Part shown: positions 44,566-54,558 of the stretch, piece after piece | Layout: each line of letters opens with the position of its first letter | Position numbering within the stretch: position 1 is the stretch's first letter | From: Sedimentitalea arenosa | Lineage (GTDB): Bacteria; Pseudomonadota; Alphaproteobacteria; Rhodobacterales; Rhodobacteraceae | Direction of reading: 5' to 3' | Length of the DNA: 64,000 nucleotides | NCBI RefSeq assembly: GCF_016428585.1 | Contig: NZ_JAELVR010000001.1 | Coordinates: 124,001 to 188,000, forward strand | The notes under the pieces: model-generated | Told to the model about the DNA's origin: nothing | Seen by the model: the letters and a program-made list of their open reading frames with translations, nothing else | Database searches by the model: none | Translations under genes and position numbers: made by a program

Positions 44566-45861
44566 TTACTCGCCGGCGGCACGGGTCTCGAACACGAGCC
44601 CTTGGGCAGTGCGGGGCGCGAAGCCTTCCCAATAAGTGTGTTCAGCGGTCTCCTTGCCGGTGTCGTCCAGCGCGACCACGCCGTCTTCGGCGCGCTCTAT
44701 GAGGTCGAAGAACGCCGCCTTGTCGTTGTCACCCTTCAGGTGCAGGTCCATGAAGGCAGTGGCGAAATGCTGAGCGATGTTGTTCATCCGGTTGGTGTCC
44801 CAGACCGCGTCCGCATAGTGTGCGAAGGGCACGAAATCGAGCGTCTCGACCGGTGCCCAGCTTTCCGCGGGCGCTGGCATCGGCGCGGCGGCGTTGTGGT
44901 TGGCGGCCTCGAAGGTCAGCAGGTGGCGGGTCGTGCCGGTGGTACCGGCGAAGATCTCGCGCATCGCGTCATAGATCGAGACGTCGTCCGCACTCCCGGC
45001 CATCAGCAACAGCGGTTTTTCGAACCCGGCCAGGCCCGCGTCATCCCAGAACCCGGTGTTCTTGCCCCAGGGGCCGATCGCGATCACCGCCTTGACCCGG
45101 TCGTCGATCAGTTCGGCATGGCTGTCGGAGCCCGCGAGATGGCGTGCGAGCAGTCCGTTGGGCGTGCCCCAGGGATACTCGGTCGAGGCTTGCGTCACGC
45201 CGGCGCCGCCGAAAATCAACGCGCCGTATCCGCCCATGGAGTAACCGATCACACCGGTGGTTTCGGCATCGGTGATGGCGCCCAGCGGCCCGTCGAGCGC
45301 GGCCATCTGATCGATCACGAATTTCTGGTCTATCGGCCGGTTCAGCAGGGTCGATCCGAAGGCCGCCTGATCGGAATAGGTGCTGTCGGTGTGGTCGATC
45401 GAAACCGTGACATACCCCTTGGAGGCGAGGTTCTCGCCCAGATGGGACATCAGGAACCGGTTGCCCGGATAGCCGTGCGAGATCACGATCAGCGGAAAGG
45501 TCTCGCCTTCGGCGGGCGCGGCATCGCGCGCGGCGCGACCCGTCAGCGTGATTTCGGTGCGCCCGTCGCGCAGCACGGTTTCGTAGGTCACGCCCGGCTC
45601 GGTGCCGTCTGCAGCCGGATACCAGACTTCGACCGTCAGGGGACGATCATAGAGCGGCTCGTTGCCCTCGGTGGTGTTCAGGATGTCGTTCTGGCCGGGG
45701 TTCACGAAGTTCAGCGTCTGCACCCCGACCACGTGGTCCCCGACGGCGGCCAGCGCGGGCGCGTCTGGGCGGATCAGGTCGATCCGGTTCTCGGCCTGCG
45801 CGGTGAGAGCCGACGCGGCGAGTCCGGCGGCGAGGCCAATGACGGTGCGAGGGTTTGACAT
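44566..45861 (-). CDS. Exported alpha/beta hydrolase (dienelactone hydrolase/PAF-acetylhydrolase-like)
   Basis: A 431-residue protein with a signal peptide (MSNPRTVIGLAAGLAASALTAQA). VISHGYPGNRFLMSHLGENL near residue 125 is the oxyanion region, and GVIGYSMGGYGALIFGGAG near 205 is the GxSxG nucleophile elbow; FEAANHNAAAP near 315 likely carries the His. The layout follows the large exported alpha/beta hydrolases annotated as PAF-acetylhydrolase- or dienelactone-hydrolase-like. It is probably periplasmic and acts on esters. It lies upstream of the epoxide-hydrolase-type gene with 68 bp between them. Confidence 0.85.
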   Translation of the reverse strand: MSNPRTVIGLAAGLAASALTAQAENRIDLIRPDAPALAAVGDHVVGVQTLNFVNPGQNDILNTTEGNEPLYDRPLTVEVWYPAADGTEPGVTYETVLRDGRTEITLTGRAARDAAPAEGETFPLIVISHGYPGNRFLMSHLGENLASKGYVTVSIDHTDSTYSDQAAFGSTLLNRPIDQKFVIDQMAALDGPLGAITDAETTGVIGYSMGGYGALIFGGAGVTQASTEYPWGTPNGLLARHLAGSDSHAELIDDRVKAVIAIGPWGKNTGFWDDAGLAGFEKPLLLMAGSADDVSIYDAMREIFAGTTGTTRHLLTFEAANHNAAAPMPAPAESWAPVETLDFVPFAHYADAVWDTNRMNNIAQHFATAFMDLHLKGDNDKAAFFDLIERAEDGVVALDDTGKETAEHTYWEGFAPRTAQGLVFETRAAGE

Positions 45862-46024
45862 GGGTGCGATCCTTCCGGTTGGTGTCCGTCACGCGGCGCG
45901 TCTTGCGTGGCGCCTGCGTCTGCTTGGAGCCGCACTGTGACAGTTTCTTGACACCGATCAAGGCGTTAAATCCTCTGACCTGTTAGGCTTTCGGGCGACG
46001 CAGCACCCAGAGGAGACGCACAGA

Positions 46025-46951
46025 ATGACATCGCAGACCGCTACCAGCGCGCCCGCAGCCGAGCCGCAGACAGCCACGCCCAATGGCGCGGACAACCGTC
46101 CGACGCCGGAACAGGTGCGCCGCGCCTTCGAGAGCGGCAAGTATCCCTATACCCGCAAGCTGGGCCGGCGCGCCTACGAGGCCGACAAGGCGCAGGTCCA
46201 GGCCGAACTGCTCAAGGTGCAGATCTGGGCGCAGGAAACCGGCCAGAAATTCGTTCTGCTCTTCGAAGGGCGCGATGCGGCGGGCAAGGGCGGAACCATC
46301 AAGCGCTTCATGGAACATCTCAATCCGCGTGCGGCTCGCGTGGTGGCGCTGAACAAGCCGACTTGGGAAGAGAAGGGCCAGTGGTACTACCAGCGCTACA
46401 TTCAGGAGCTCCCCACCGTTGGTGAGATGGTCTTCTATGACCGCTCCTGGTACAACCGCGCCGGCGTCGAACGGGTGATGGGTTTCTGCGACCCGTCCGA
46501 ATATCTCGAATTCATGCGCCAGACGCCCGAGTTCGAACGCATGCTGGTGCGCTCGGGAATCCGGCTTTACAAGTACTGGTTCTCGGTCACCCAGCAGGAG
46601 CAGAAACGCCGCTTTGACAGTCGTGAAACCGATCCACTCAAGCGCTGGAAACTCAGCCCGATCGACAAGGCTTCGCTGTCCAAATGGGACGATTATACCG
46701 AGGCCAAGGAAGCGATGTTCTTCTATACCGATACCGCCGATGCGCCTTGGACCGTGATCAAGTCCAATGACAAGAAGCGGGCGCGGCTGAACTGCATGCG
46801 CCACTTCCTCGCCTCGCTGGACTACCCGGACAAGGATATCGACGTGGTCGGCGCGCCCGACCCCCTGATCGTCGGACAGGCGCATCATGTGATCCACCGC
46901 TCCGACCATATCCTTGGCACCGCGCTGCATCCCGCGACCCGTACGACCTGA
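46025..46951 (+). CDS. ppk2: Polyphosphate kinase 2
   Basis: A 308-residue PPK2. The Walker A is LLFEGRDAAGKGGTIKRFMEH near residue 82; FYDRSWYNRAGVERVMGFC near 145 is the Walker B region, and the lid holds EQKRRFDSRETDPLKRWKLS near 200. These features place it in the class I PPK2 group, which moves phosphate between polyphosphate and nucleoside diphosphates (ADP/GDP). The first 35 residues are low-complexity Ala/Pro/Thr. GAGGAGACGCACAG precedes the start. A hairpin follows at 46965. Confidence 0.95.
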   Translation: MTSQTATSAPAAEPQTATPNGADNRPTPEQVRRAFESGKYPYTRKLGRRAYEADKAQVQAELLKVQIWAQETGQKFVLLFEGRDAAGKGGTIKRFMEHLNPRAARVVALNKPTWEEKGQWYYQRYIQELPTVGEMVFYDRSWYNRAGVERVMGFCDPSEYLEFMRQTPEFERMLVRSGIRLYKYWFSVTQQEQKRRFDSRETDPLKRWKLSPIDKASLSKWDDYTEAKEAMFFYTDTADAPWTVIKSNDKKRARLNCMRHFLASLDYPDKDIDVVGAPDPLIVGQAHHVIHRSDHILGTALHPATRTT

Positions 46952-46964
46952 TCGGTTGCCGGAC

Positions 46965-46990
46965 AGGGGCGCCACCAAGCGCCCCTCTCT
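46965..46990 (+). terminator. Terminator after ppk2
   Basis: A perfect 8-bp stem AGGGGCGC/GCGCCCCT with a 6-nt loop, followed by a pyrimidine-rich CTCTTCATCTT tail. Confidence 0.7.
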
Positions 46991-46999
46991 TCATCTTCG

Positions 47000-47033
47000 T
47001 TCAAATACTCCGGGGTTTGGGGCGGAGCCCCAA
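47000..47033. repeat. Dispersed-type element with TTGGGGC-gga-GCCCCAA hairpin
   Basis: The string TTCAAATACTCCGGGG leads into a 7-bp stem with GGA loop, between the ends of convergent ppk2 and the RTX gene. The GGCGGAGCCCC core is the same as the last element of hairpin-array units 1 and 2. It may act as a two-way terminator. Confidence 0.6.
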
Positions 47034-47047
47034 TCTGTCAGCGCGCG

Positions 47048-48223
47048 TCAGACGAACTCGAAATCCGCAACCCCGATATCGGCGGCGGCCACGCCAGCGA
47101 CGACGATCTCGGTCAGTCCGTCCAGTACGAGCCGCGCCTCTGCGATGCCGCTTACCGCGACCTGCGCGAGGGTCAGGCCTTCGATGCGGATCAGGTCGAT
47201 TCCGTCCTCGAAATCCGTGATCCTGTCGCGCCCCTCCCGCACCTTTCCGTCGAACACGAAGACGTCCGTGTCCAAGCCACCGGTCAGCACGTCGTTGCCC
47301 TTGCCGCCGGTCAGCGTGTCGGAGCCGGCAAGGCCGGAAAGCGTGTCGTGCCCGGTCCCTCCGCTCAGCCGGTCGTCGCCCGCGCCGCCGCGCAGCAGAT
47401 CGGCGCCGCCATTGCCGAACAGGAAGTCCGCGCCGCTTCCGCCAAACAGTTCGTCATCGCCCGCGCCGCCGGCCAAACGGTCGGACTTGCCGTTGCCGTC
47501 GAGCCTGTCAGCACCGGCGTCGCCGAACAGCCGATCGCGCCCGCCTTCTCCCGCGAGTGCGTCGTCGCCCGCACCGCCGATCAGCGTGTCGCGTCCCCTG
47601 CCGCCGGAGAGCGTATCATTGCCGCCGAACCCGTTCACCGTGTCATGGCCGCTGCCCGCGCGCAGGCTGTCGGCGCCGTCGCCACCCGACAGCACATCCG
47701 CGCCGTCCGACCCGTCGATGTCGAGGGTCACGGGCGGCAGGAGTGAATCGTCCGCCGCCAGATGGTCGAACAGCACGTTGCGCGCGAGGCCCGGAAATGA
47801 CGAAAAGATCGGCGAAGCGAGGACTGCCGCGATCGCGCCCGCGATGTCGAGCCCGACCGCGTGGGCCAGCGTCGTGATGTAGCTGTTGCTGTTCTGACCC
47901 TCCAGCCCGCCGATCAGCCCGAGACGGTAGTCGATAGGTTGCGCCGCAATCGAGTCGCGCACCTCTCCCAGCACCTGCCAGATCTCGCCCGCGCTGCGCG
48001 CCACGCCGAAACTCAGCTCGACGGCGAGGCTGCTGACGCCGAAGGGGGTGTCGAATTCCTGCTCGGGCCGCACGTCCCAGTCTCCGACTGCGAAGAACGG
48101 GCCCTGGACCTCGAGTTCGCGCTCGTCGCCGTTGAAATACGCGTCGTCGGGGTCATAGACCAGTTGCAAGTGGCCATAGGAGGTGAAGAGGACTTCATTG
48201 GCGACGAGATAGATCGAGGACAT
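47048..48223 (-). CDS. RTX calcium-binding repeat protein
   Basis: A 391-residue protein starting at ATG 48223 (MSSIYLVANEVLFTSYGHLQ) behind CAGGAG. The first 170 residues form a unique domain (LVYDPDDAYFNGDERELEVQ, IDYRLGLIGGLEGQNSNSY) that resembles a small globular passenger without a recognised family. From about 172 there are some 15 nonapeptide RTX repeats (GSDGADVLSGGDGADSLRAG and so on), ending in LDTDVFVFDGKVREGRDRITDFEDG and a short C-terminal beta region of the secretion-signal type. It should be secreted and fold on binding calcium. No secretion machinery is adjacent. Confidence 0.87.
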   Translation of the reverse strand: MSSIYLVANEVLFTSYGHLQLVYDPDDAYFNGDERELEVQGPFFAVGDWDVRPEQEFDTPFGVSSLAVELSFGVARSAGEIWQVLGEVRDSIAAQPIDYRLGLIGGLEGQNSNSYITTLAHAVGLDIAGAIAAVLASPIFSSFPGLARNVLFDHLAADDSLLPPVTLDIDGSDGADVLSGGDGADSLRAGSGHDTVNGFGGNDTLSGGRGRDTLIGGAGDDALAGEGGRDRLFGDAGADRLDGNGKSDRLAGGAGDDELFGGSGADFLFGNGGADLLRGGAGDDRLSGGTGHDTLSGLAGSDTLTGGKGNDVLTGGLDTDVFVFDGKVREGRDRITDFEDGIDLIRIEGLTLAQVAVSGIAEARLVLDGLTEIVVAGVAAADIGVADFEFV

Positions 48224-48359
48224 GGCCAAGGGCTCCTGCAGCGATGGATCACACGGGCCAGTTCACTCGGGCCACATCGCCAGAATAGCATGCGGAGCGC
48301 ACCGCGCACAGCGGCGTCAGGGCTTGCGAGGGTGCGGGCTTGGGCATAGTGCTGCTCGG

Positions 48360-49724
48360 ATGAGCGTCGCGATGACATATCCGGGTCACGTCAGGGCCAT
48401 CCTGGTACTGGGCCTGCCGCTGATCGGCGGTCACGTGGCGCAATTCGCCATCTCTCTGACCGACACGGTCATGCTGGGCTGGTACGGTGTGGACGAGCTT
48501 GCGGCGGTCACGCTGGCGAGCAGCTATTTCTTCGTGTTCTTCATCCTCGGCGCGGGGTTCGCGCTGGCCGTGATGCCGATGGTCGCCGCGGTCGCGGCGC
48601 GCGACGACGACACGAGCGTACGCCGGATCACCCGCATGGGTCTGTGGCTGTCGCTGGCCTATTGCGTTCTGGCGATGCCCGCGATGATCTGGTCCGAGAC
48701 GATCCTCGCCACGCTCGGTCAGCCGCCTGACGTCTCCGAACTGGCCGCGCGATACCTGCGGGTCGCGGGCTGGGGCCTGTTTCCCGCCCTTCTGGTCATG
48801 GTTCTGAAATCCTATCTGGCGGCCTTGGAACGCACGCAGATCGTGCTGTGGATCACGCTGCTCGCGGCAGGCTGCAACGCGCTCGCGAACTATGCGCTGA
48901 TCTTCGGCAACTGGGGCGCGCCTGAAATGGGCATAATGGGCGCGGCGGTGGCGTCGATATTGACGCAGCTCGTCTCGCTGGTGGCGGTGGTGATCTATGC
49001 GCTGCGGGTGCTGCCCGAGCATCGGCTGTTCCAGCGCTTCTGGCGGCCCGACTGGGACATGCTGGGGCAGGTTTTCAAGCTGGGTGTGCCGATCGGGCTG
49101 ACGACGGTCAGCGAGGTCAGCCTGTTCTCGGCCTCGGCCGTGATGATGGGGTGGCTTGGCACGGTGACGCTGGCTGCCCACGGTATCGTGGTGTCGATCG
49201 CAGCGCTGACCTTTATGGTGCATCTCGGGCTCAGCAATGTCGCCACGATACGCGCGGGCAACGCCTTCGGCCGGCAGGACCGGGCGCACATGGCACGCGG
49301 GGCGCTGGTGGTGACAGGGCTGTCGCTGGTCTTTGCGCTCTGCACCATCGCGGCCTTCCTGCTGATCCCGGAGCCGCTGATTTCGCTGTTCCTTGAAACC
49401 GACAACCCGGAACGTCCGGCGATCCTGGCTATCGGCGCGGGGTTGCTGGCCATAGCGGCGCTGTTTCAACTGGTGGACGGGGCGCAAGCCATTGCGCTGG
49501 GCCTGCTGCGCGGGCTGCAGGACACGCGGGTACCGATGCTGATGGCGGTGCTGTCCTACTGGATCGTCGGAATCCCGACCTCCTACGTGCTGGGCTTCAG
49601 GCTCGACATGGGCGCAATCGGGGTCTGGATGGGACTTGTCACCGGGCTTGCCTGCGCCGGGGTGTTCCTGATGGCGCGGTTCTGGGGCCGGGCCATCACC
49701 CGCGTCGGGCAAGCTGAGATCTAG
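48360..49724 (+). CDS. MATE family efflux transporter (NorM-type)
   Basis: A 454-residue, twelve-helix membrane protein starting at ATG 48360 (MSVAMTYPGHVRAILVLGLP). The first repeat has LIGGHVAQFAISLTDTVMLGWYG near residue 20, the MATE signature, and the second has GVPIGLTTVSEVSLFSASAVM near 240, the pseudo-symmetric match. Length is normal. It uses a sodium or proton gradient to expel cationic or other small compounds. An in-frame extension to 48222 overlaps the RTX gene start and is rejected. Confidence 0.94.
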   Translation: MSVAMTYPGHVRAILVLGLPLIGGHVAQFAISLTDTVMLGWYGVDELAAVTLASSYFFVFFILGAGFALAVMPMVAAVAARDDDTSVRRITRMGLWLSLAYCVLAMPAMIWSETILATLGQPPDVSELAARYLRVAGWGLFPALLVMVLKSYLAALERTQIVLWITLLAAGCNALANYALIFGNWGAPEMGIMGAAVASILTQLVSLVAVVIYALRVLPEHRLFQRFWRPDWDMLGQVFKLGVPIGLTTVSEVSLFSASAVMMGWLGTVTLAAHGIVVSIAALTFMVHLGLSNVATIRAGNAFGRQDRAHMARGALVVTGLSLVFALCTIAAFLLIPEPLISLFLETDNPERPAILAIGAGLLAIAALFQLVDGAQAIALGLLRGLQDTRVPMLMAVLSYWIVGIPTSYVLGFRLDMGAIGVWMGLVTGLACAGVFLMARFWGRAITRVGQAEI

Positions 49725-49753
49725 GCCGCCTTTTCCGCTTGGCTGTGACTCCA

Positions 49754-49776
49754 AGACGCCGCTGTCGTCGGCGTCT
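49754..49776. terminator. Possible two-way terminator between MATE gene and 49857 gene
   Basis: AGACGCCG and CGGCGTCT form a perfect 8-bp stem with a 7-nt loop between the ends of the two convergent genes. There is no T-run on either side, so termination is only suggested by position. Confidence 0.4.
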
Positions 49777-49856
49777 CTAGGAGGAGAGATTTCAGGAACG
49801 GAAACTCCGTAACGCAGGCCAGGCCAGGTTTGCTTGATGCGGTGCCGGGGCGTGCG

Positions 49857-50261
49857 CTAGCCGCGTTTCGCCATCCGGTCGGCCTTCTTGCGGGCCAGCA
49901 CACCGCGCAGGTCGTGCATCGCCATCAGGAGCGCATCCGTGACCTCTTCGAGTTGCGCGTCGGTCGCGCGGGACTGCGCCCAATGCGCGGTGAGGTTCAG
50001 GCGGTCCACCGTGCGCAGGATGTCGTCGGTGTCGCGCCGGGCGAGCAGGTCGACGCGGTCAGCCATCCAGTCGCGGATCGCGGTCAAATCGGCGTCCGAA
50101 AGCGTCCGATCGCCCTGCGGCTTGATCTCGCCGTTGCGGGTGTTGACGACCGCGATCTGGTCCATCTCGATCCGGCGCTGCCGGTTCTCGGTGTCCACGC
50201 GAAAGACGACGGCGCCGTTGTCCCGCACCCGGAAGTAGTAGTCTGGTAACTCGTCCGCCAT
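49857..50261 (-). CDS. Hypothetical protein (134 aa)
   Basis: A 134-residue soluble protein, MADELPDYYFRVRDNGAVVF. The first 60 residues look like a small beta domain (FRVDTENRQRRIEMDQIAVV), followed by a long charged helical part (DLTAIRDWMADRVDLLARR, DDILRTVDRLNLTAHWAQ) and a basic end. I do not recognise a family. It lies behind the aminotransferase gene on the same strand (70 bp gap holding a hairpin), so it may share that transcript. Confidence 0.75.
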   Translation of the reverse strand: MADELPDYYFRVRDNGAVVFRVDTENRQRRIEMDQIAVVNTRNGEIKPQGDRTLSDADLTAIRDWMADRVDLLARRDTDDILRTVDRLNLTAHWAQSRATDAQLEEVTDALLMAMHDLRGVLARKKADRMAKRG

Positions 50262-50290
50262 GCGCTCCGGTCCGCTGGAATGTGCAGGTC

Positions 50291-50314
50291 CTCGCCTGCT
50301 GCTAGCAAGGCGAG
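50291..50314. repeat. Hairpin between the aminotransferase and the 134-aa gene
   Basis: CTCGCCTGCT pairs with AGCA-a-GGCGAG (10 bp with one bulge, 3-nt loop). Without a T-run it may be a processing or partial-termination site. Confidence 0.4.
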
Positions 50315-50331
50315 AGATCTTCTATCTTGTT

Positions 50332-51567
<1,236 letters not shown>

Positions 51568-51628
51568 TCATAGGGTGCCGCCGAAAGCCGATCAAGCGGC
51601 ATCGGGTCAGCCGCGAGGGAGAGCGACG

Positions 51629-52030
51629 ATGAACGACGATAACAGCGATTGGTATGGACCGGATGCCGCGACCTTCGGCGACCGCGTGGCCGGTGCGCGC
51701 GAAGCCGCAGGCATGACGCAGGCGCAGCTTGCGCGCCGCCTCGGGGTCAAGAAGGCGACGCTGGTCGGCTGGGAGGACGATCTGTCCGAGCCGCGTGCCA
51801 ACAAGCTTTCGATGCTGGCGGGGCTGCTGAACGTGTCGATCATCTGGCTCCTGACCGGCGAGGGCGAGGGGATGCCCGCCCCGGTGGAAGATGCCCGGGA
51901 GATGCCGGACATTTCGGGCGTGCTGGCCGAGTTGCGCGAGATCCGCGCCGCGATGCGCACCAATGCCGAGCGCGCAGCCCGGGTCGAGAAGAAGCTGCGC
52001 CAGCTCGTGCAGCCCGGAGGCGACGCATGA
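51629..52030 (+). CDS. XRE family helix-turn-helix regulator
   Basis: A 133-residue protein starting at ATG 51629 (MNDDNSDWYGPDAATFGDRV) behind GAGGGAGAG. The HTH covers residues 17-70: REAAGMTQAQLARRLGVKK, then LVGWEDDLSEPRANKLSMLA, a full Cro/CI-type fold with the dimer-favouring LLNVSIIWLLTGEGEG. A short coiled helix follows (AELREIRAAMRTNAERAARVEKK in part). It overlaps sdhE by 4 bp (ATGA). Its targets are unknown. Confidence 0.9.
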   Translation: MNDDNSDWYGPDAATFGDRVAGAREAAGMTQAQLARRLGVKKATLVGWEDDLSEPRANKLSMLAGLLNVSIIWLLTGEGEGMPAPVEDAREMPDISGVLAELREIRAAMRTNAERAARVEKKLRQLVQPGGDA

Positions 52031-52290
52031 GCGAGCCGCGCGCGGTCAGGATCAAGCGGCTGAGAATGCGTTCGATGCGGCGCGGCATAAAAGAGATGGA
52101 CCTCATCCTCACCGCCTTCGCCGATCGCCAACTCGCGGACATGTCCGAGGCCGAACTCGACACCTACGACGCGCTGCTCGAGGAGAACGACCAGGACCTC
52201 TACCAGTGGGTGACGGGGCAGAGTGCTGCGCCGGACCTCTTCGTATCCATGATCGCGGATATTTCGCAAACGCTTCAAAAGCAACGATAA
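52027..52290 (+). CDS. sdhE: FAD assembly factor SdhE
   Basis: An 87-residue protein read from the ATG at 52027, overlapping the XRE gene stop. The RGxxE motif is RRGIKEMDLILTAFADRQL near residue 18, the defining feature of SdhE/Sdh5, which helps attach FAD to succinate dehydrogenase flavoprotein. EENDQDLYQWVTGQSAAPD near 55 is the second conserved block. Length is typical (80-95). Confidence 0.92.
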   Translation: MSEPRAVRIKRLRMRSMRRGIKEMDLILTAFADRQLADMSEAELDTYDALLEENDQDLYQWVTGQSAAPDLFVSMIADISQTLQKQR

Positions 52291-52359
52291 TTCGGTTTAA
52301 CTGATTATTCGGCTTTTACCGTCAGTCTCTGACCCCAGCAGTTCGAGTCGGAGATACGG

Positions 52360-52857
52360 ATGAGTATGGAAATGCAAGTCGGGCCTGTGACCCGCAAGGG
52401 GTTCATGACCGGGTACCTGGAGGCGCTGGCGCTGGTGGAGCGGTTGCACCGTTTGCTTCTGGACGTGATCAAGGACGAGTTCGAACGGGTCGGCGTGCTC
52501 GAGATCAACGCAGTGCAGGCGCTGCTGCTGTTCAATATCGGCGAAAACGAGGTGACCGCGGGTGAATTGAAAAGCCGCGGCTATTACCAGGGCAGCAATG
52601 TCAGCTACAACCTCAAGAAGCTGGTCGAGATGGGCTACATGCACCACCAGCGCTGCGAGATCGATCGCCGCTCGGTCAGGGTCAAGCTGACGCCGCGCGG
52701 TCGCGAGATCCGCGACATCGTGGCCGGGCTCTTCAGCCGCCATGCAGAGGGGCTCGAAGGCAAGGGCGTCATCAGCGCTGAGGGAATCGAGAACATCACC
52801 GGCTCTCTGAAGCGGGTCGAGCGCTACTGGACCGACCAGATCCGCTATATCTATTGA
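52360..52857 (+). CDS. MarR-family winged-helix regulator (LdtR-like)
   Basis: A 165-residue protein. The region EINAVQALLLFNIGENEVTA then LKSRGYYQGSNVSYNLKKLVEMGYMHHQRCEIDRRS (about residues 48-105) is a winged helix-turn-helix with the recognition helix in SNVSYNLKKL and the wing after it. The RGYYQGSNVSYNLKKL block is typical of the LdtR-like group of alphaproteobacterial MarR proteins, linked to cell-wall and stress genes. A hairpin terminator follows at 52909. Confidence 0.85.
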   Translation: MSMEMQVGPVTRKGFMTGYLEALALVERLHRLLLDVIKDEFERVGVLEINAVQALLLFNIGENEVTAGELKSRGYYQGSNVSYNLKKLVEMGYMHHQRCEIDRRSVRVKLTPRGREIRDIVAGLFSRHAEGLEGKGVISAEGIENITGSLKRVERYWTDQIRYIY

Positions 52858-52908
52858 TCAACCCGCAGGCGACACGCCGCGAGCAGTCCGGGCCGGTGCG
52901 GGCCCGGG

Positions 52909-52943
52909 GACACGGGCATCCGGCGGTGCCCGTGTCGTTGTTT
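52909..52943 (+). terminator. Terminator after the MarR-like gene
   Basis: A perfect 10-bp stem GACACGGGCA/TGCCCGTGTC with an 8-nt loop is followed by GTTGTTT. The rest of the 252-bp gap up to 53110 shows no gene. Confidence 0.75.
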
Positions 52944-53109
52944 GCCTGACTCGACCTTTGCAATCGGCATTGCGGTTGCCCGGCGCCTCCTCAGGGCGTC
53001 GGACGGCAACGGCGGTAGACTCCGTTGCCGCCGAGACGTGCCGACAGGCGATCGGGCGGGCCTTGTGCAGAGCGGTTCTGACCGGCTGACCTGAAAGATC
53101 GGGAGGCCA

Positions 53110-53838
53110 TCACGGATGAATGTCCTGCTTGCGGTGCGACAGGATGATGCCCTGCAACTCGCGCAGCAGCTTGCGGGTCATTGCGGCCTCGAAATCCTCG
53201 AACCCGAGCGCGGTTTCGACGAAACCGTCGGGACCGTGGATCACCAGGGCACGGAAATAGGAGGAGAGTTCCGCGATCTCGACATGGCGGCGGTCTCCCG
53301 CGGCGGGTGAATCGGCACCCACGGCCAGCGCGTTGATCGTGAGCGTCGTGCCCGAAAGCGTCGATTTCACGTCGCGCGGATTTGGCCCCTCGTTGTGCAT
53401 CCCGTCGCCTGACAGGTCGAGCGTTCGTCGCCAGCACTCCTGTTGCCCTGAAAGCAGGTCGGCGCCGAAGAGCATCGCCGTTCCAACCGAGGTGCCGAGC
53501 GGTGCTTCGGTGACCCGACGCACCGCCCGCAGGCGAGAGGTGACGCGCGCCAGATCCTCTTCGCCGCGCAGTGCGGTCCATCCGACCAGCAGCCGCTGAT
53601 GGCCTTGACCGCTCCATTCGAACACCGCGAGACGGATCGGCATGTCGGGTGCCTGCAGGATCGCGCGGCGCACCTCGGGCGAAAGCAGCGCGCCGGCCAG
53701 TCCGTCAAGTTGCAGCCGGTATTCCCGGCTGTCGACAGATCCTGACACGTCGATCCCGATGGCCAATGCCTGTCGGCAAGTCTGGGCCGTGGCGCCGGAT
53801 ACGCAGAGCCAGAGCGCGAGCGCCAGAAAACGCCACAT
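53110..53838 (-). CDS. DUF1194 family protein (vWA-like), copy A
   Basis: A 242-residue exported protein with a signal peptide (MWRFLALALWLCVSGATAQT) and a cysteine at the start of the mature chain. AIGIDVSGSVDSREYRLQLD near residue 26 has the DxSxS metal-ion-dependent adhesion site of von Willebrand factor A domains; LDLSGDGMHNEGPNPRDVKS near 140 carries the later metal residues. These are the DUF1194 marks. Function is unknown. It follows its paralogue at 53845 by 6 bp. Confidence 0.88.
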   Translation of the reverse strand: MWRFLALALWLCVSGATAQTCRQALAIGIDVSGSVDSREYRLQLDGLAGALLSPEVRRAILQAPDMPIRLAVFEWSGQGHQRLLVGWTALRGEEDLARVTSRLRAVRRVTEAPLGTSVGTAMLFGADLLSGQQECWRRTLDLSGDGMHNEGPNPRDVKSTLSGTTLTINALAVGADSPAAGDRRHVEIAELSSYFRALVIHGPDGFVETALGFEDFEAAMTRKLLRELQGIILSHRKQDIHP

Positions 53839-53844
53839 CCCGGC

Positions 53845-54558
53845 TCAGCCCGGTCCGCCGGGAGAGGCCGGGGCCGTGGCGCCCATGATGCGCGGACGCA
53901 GCTCGCGCTCGAGCTTGCGGCGCATCGCGCGCGCGTAGTCGTCGAACCCCTGCGCAATCTCGAGAAAGGCGCCGGGGCCGTGCAGAACCTCGCGCCTGTA
54001 GTACTCGATCAGGTCGATCTCGGCCTCGTAATCGGCGGCGTTCACGACCAGACCGTTGACCGTGATATCGGCAAAGGGAAACTCCGCATAGGCCGCCTCG
54101 GGAGGGAAGCCCTCGTTGTTCTCGCCGTCACCCGCCATATCGAGGGTCTTGAACAGACAGGCAGGACCACGGTCTATCAGTCCGGCACCATAGCCGAGTG
54201 CATAGCCCATCGCAGTTGGAAACTCATTGTGGCTGCGCTTTGAGGCTCCGATGGTGGCGGCCACGTCGCGCAGGGCAGAGCGACTGTCGATCAAGCGCCA
54301 ATCGATCAACAGGTGCTGGTTGTAGCGCCCGCTCCATTCAAAAACCGCGAGGGCGACCGGCAGCGGCGCGGCAAAGAATGCCTCGACCACCTCGGGTGCG
54401 ACCAGCGCCGCCGCGAGGCCGCGACGCTGGAGGGTGTCCTCGGCGGCATCGACCGAGGAGGACACGTCCATCGCCAGCACCAGCGCCAGGCGGCACTCGG
54501 CGCCGGCGGCGGGCCCGGCGAGGGCCAGGCTGAGCGCGAGGGCGCGCAGCCCTACCAA
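53845..54558 (-). CDS. DUF1194 family protein (vWA-like), copy B
   Basis: A 237-residue paralogue of the next gene: signal peptide MVGLRALALSLALAGPAAGA, VLAMDVSSSVDAAEDTLQRR (DxSxS site), then LDMAGDGENNEGFPPEAAY and a C-terminal helix ending with a Pro/Gly tail. The pair has the same order of motifs with about 35-40% visible identity, so it arose by an old duplication. It overlaps the glyoxalase-family gene upstream by 7 bp, giving a coupled three-gene run. Confidence 0.88.
   Translation of the reverse strand: MVGLRALALSLALAGPAAGAECRLALVLAMDVSSSVDAAEDTLQRRGLAAALVAPEVVEAFFAAPLPVALAVFEWSGRYNQHLLIDWRLIDSRSALRDVAATIGASKRSHNEFPTAMGYALGYGAGLIDRGPACLFKTLDMAGDGENNEGFPPEAAYAEFPFADITVNGLVVNAADYEAEIDLIEYYRREVLHGPGAFLEIAQGFDDYARAMRRKLERELRPRIMGATAPASPGGPG

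Noticed and set aside
45948-45976. TTGACA ahead of ppk2 as a promoter
   Set aside because: The -35 hexamer is perfect but no acceptable -10 lies at 16-18 bases, so I did not list it.
52991-53617. A 208-codon minus-strand frame overlapping the DUF1194 gene
   Set aside because: It lies in another frame over a gene with clear signal peptide and DxSxS site, and has an Arg-rich, domain-free translation.
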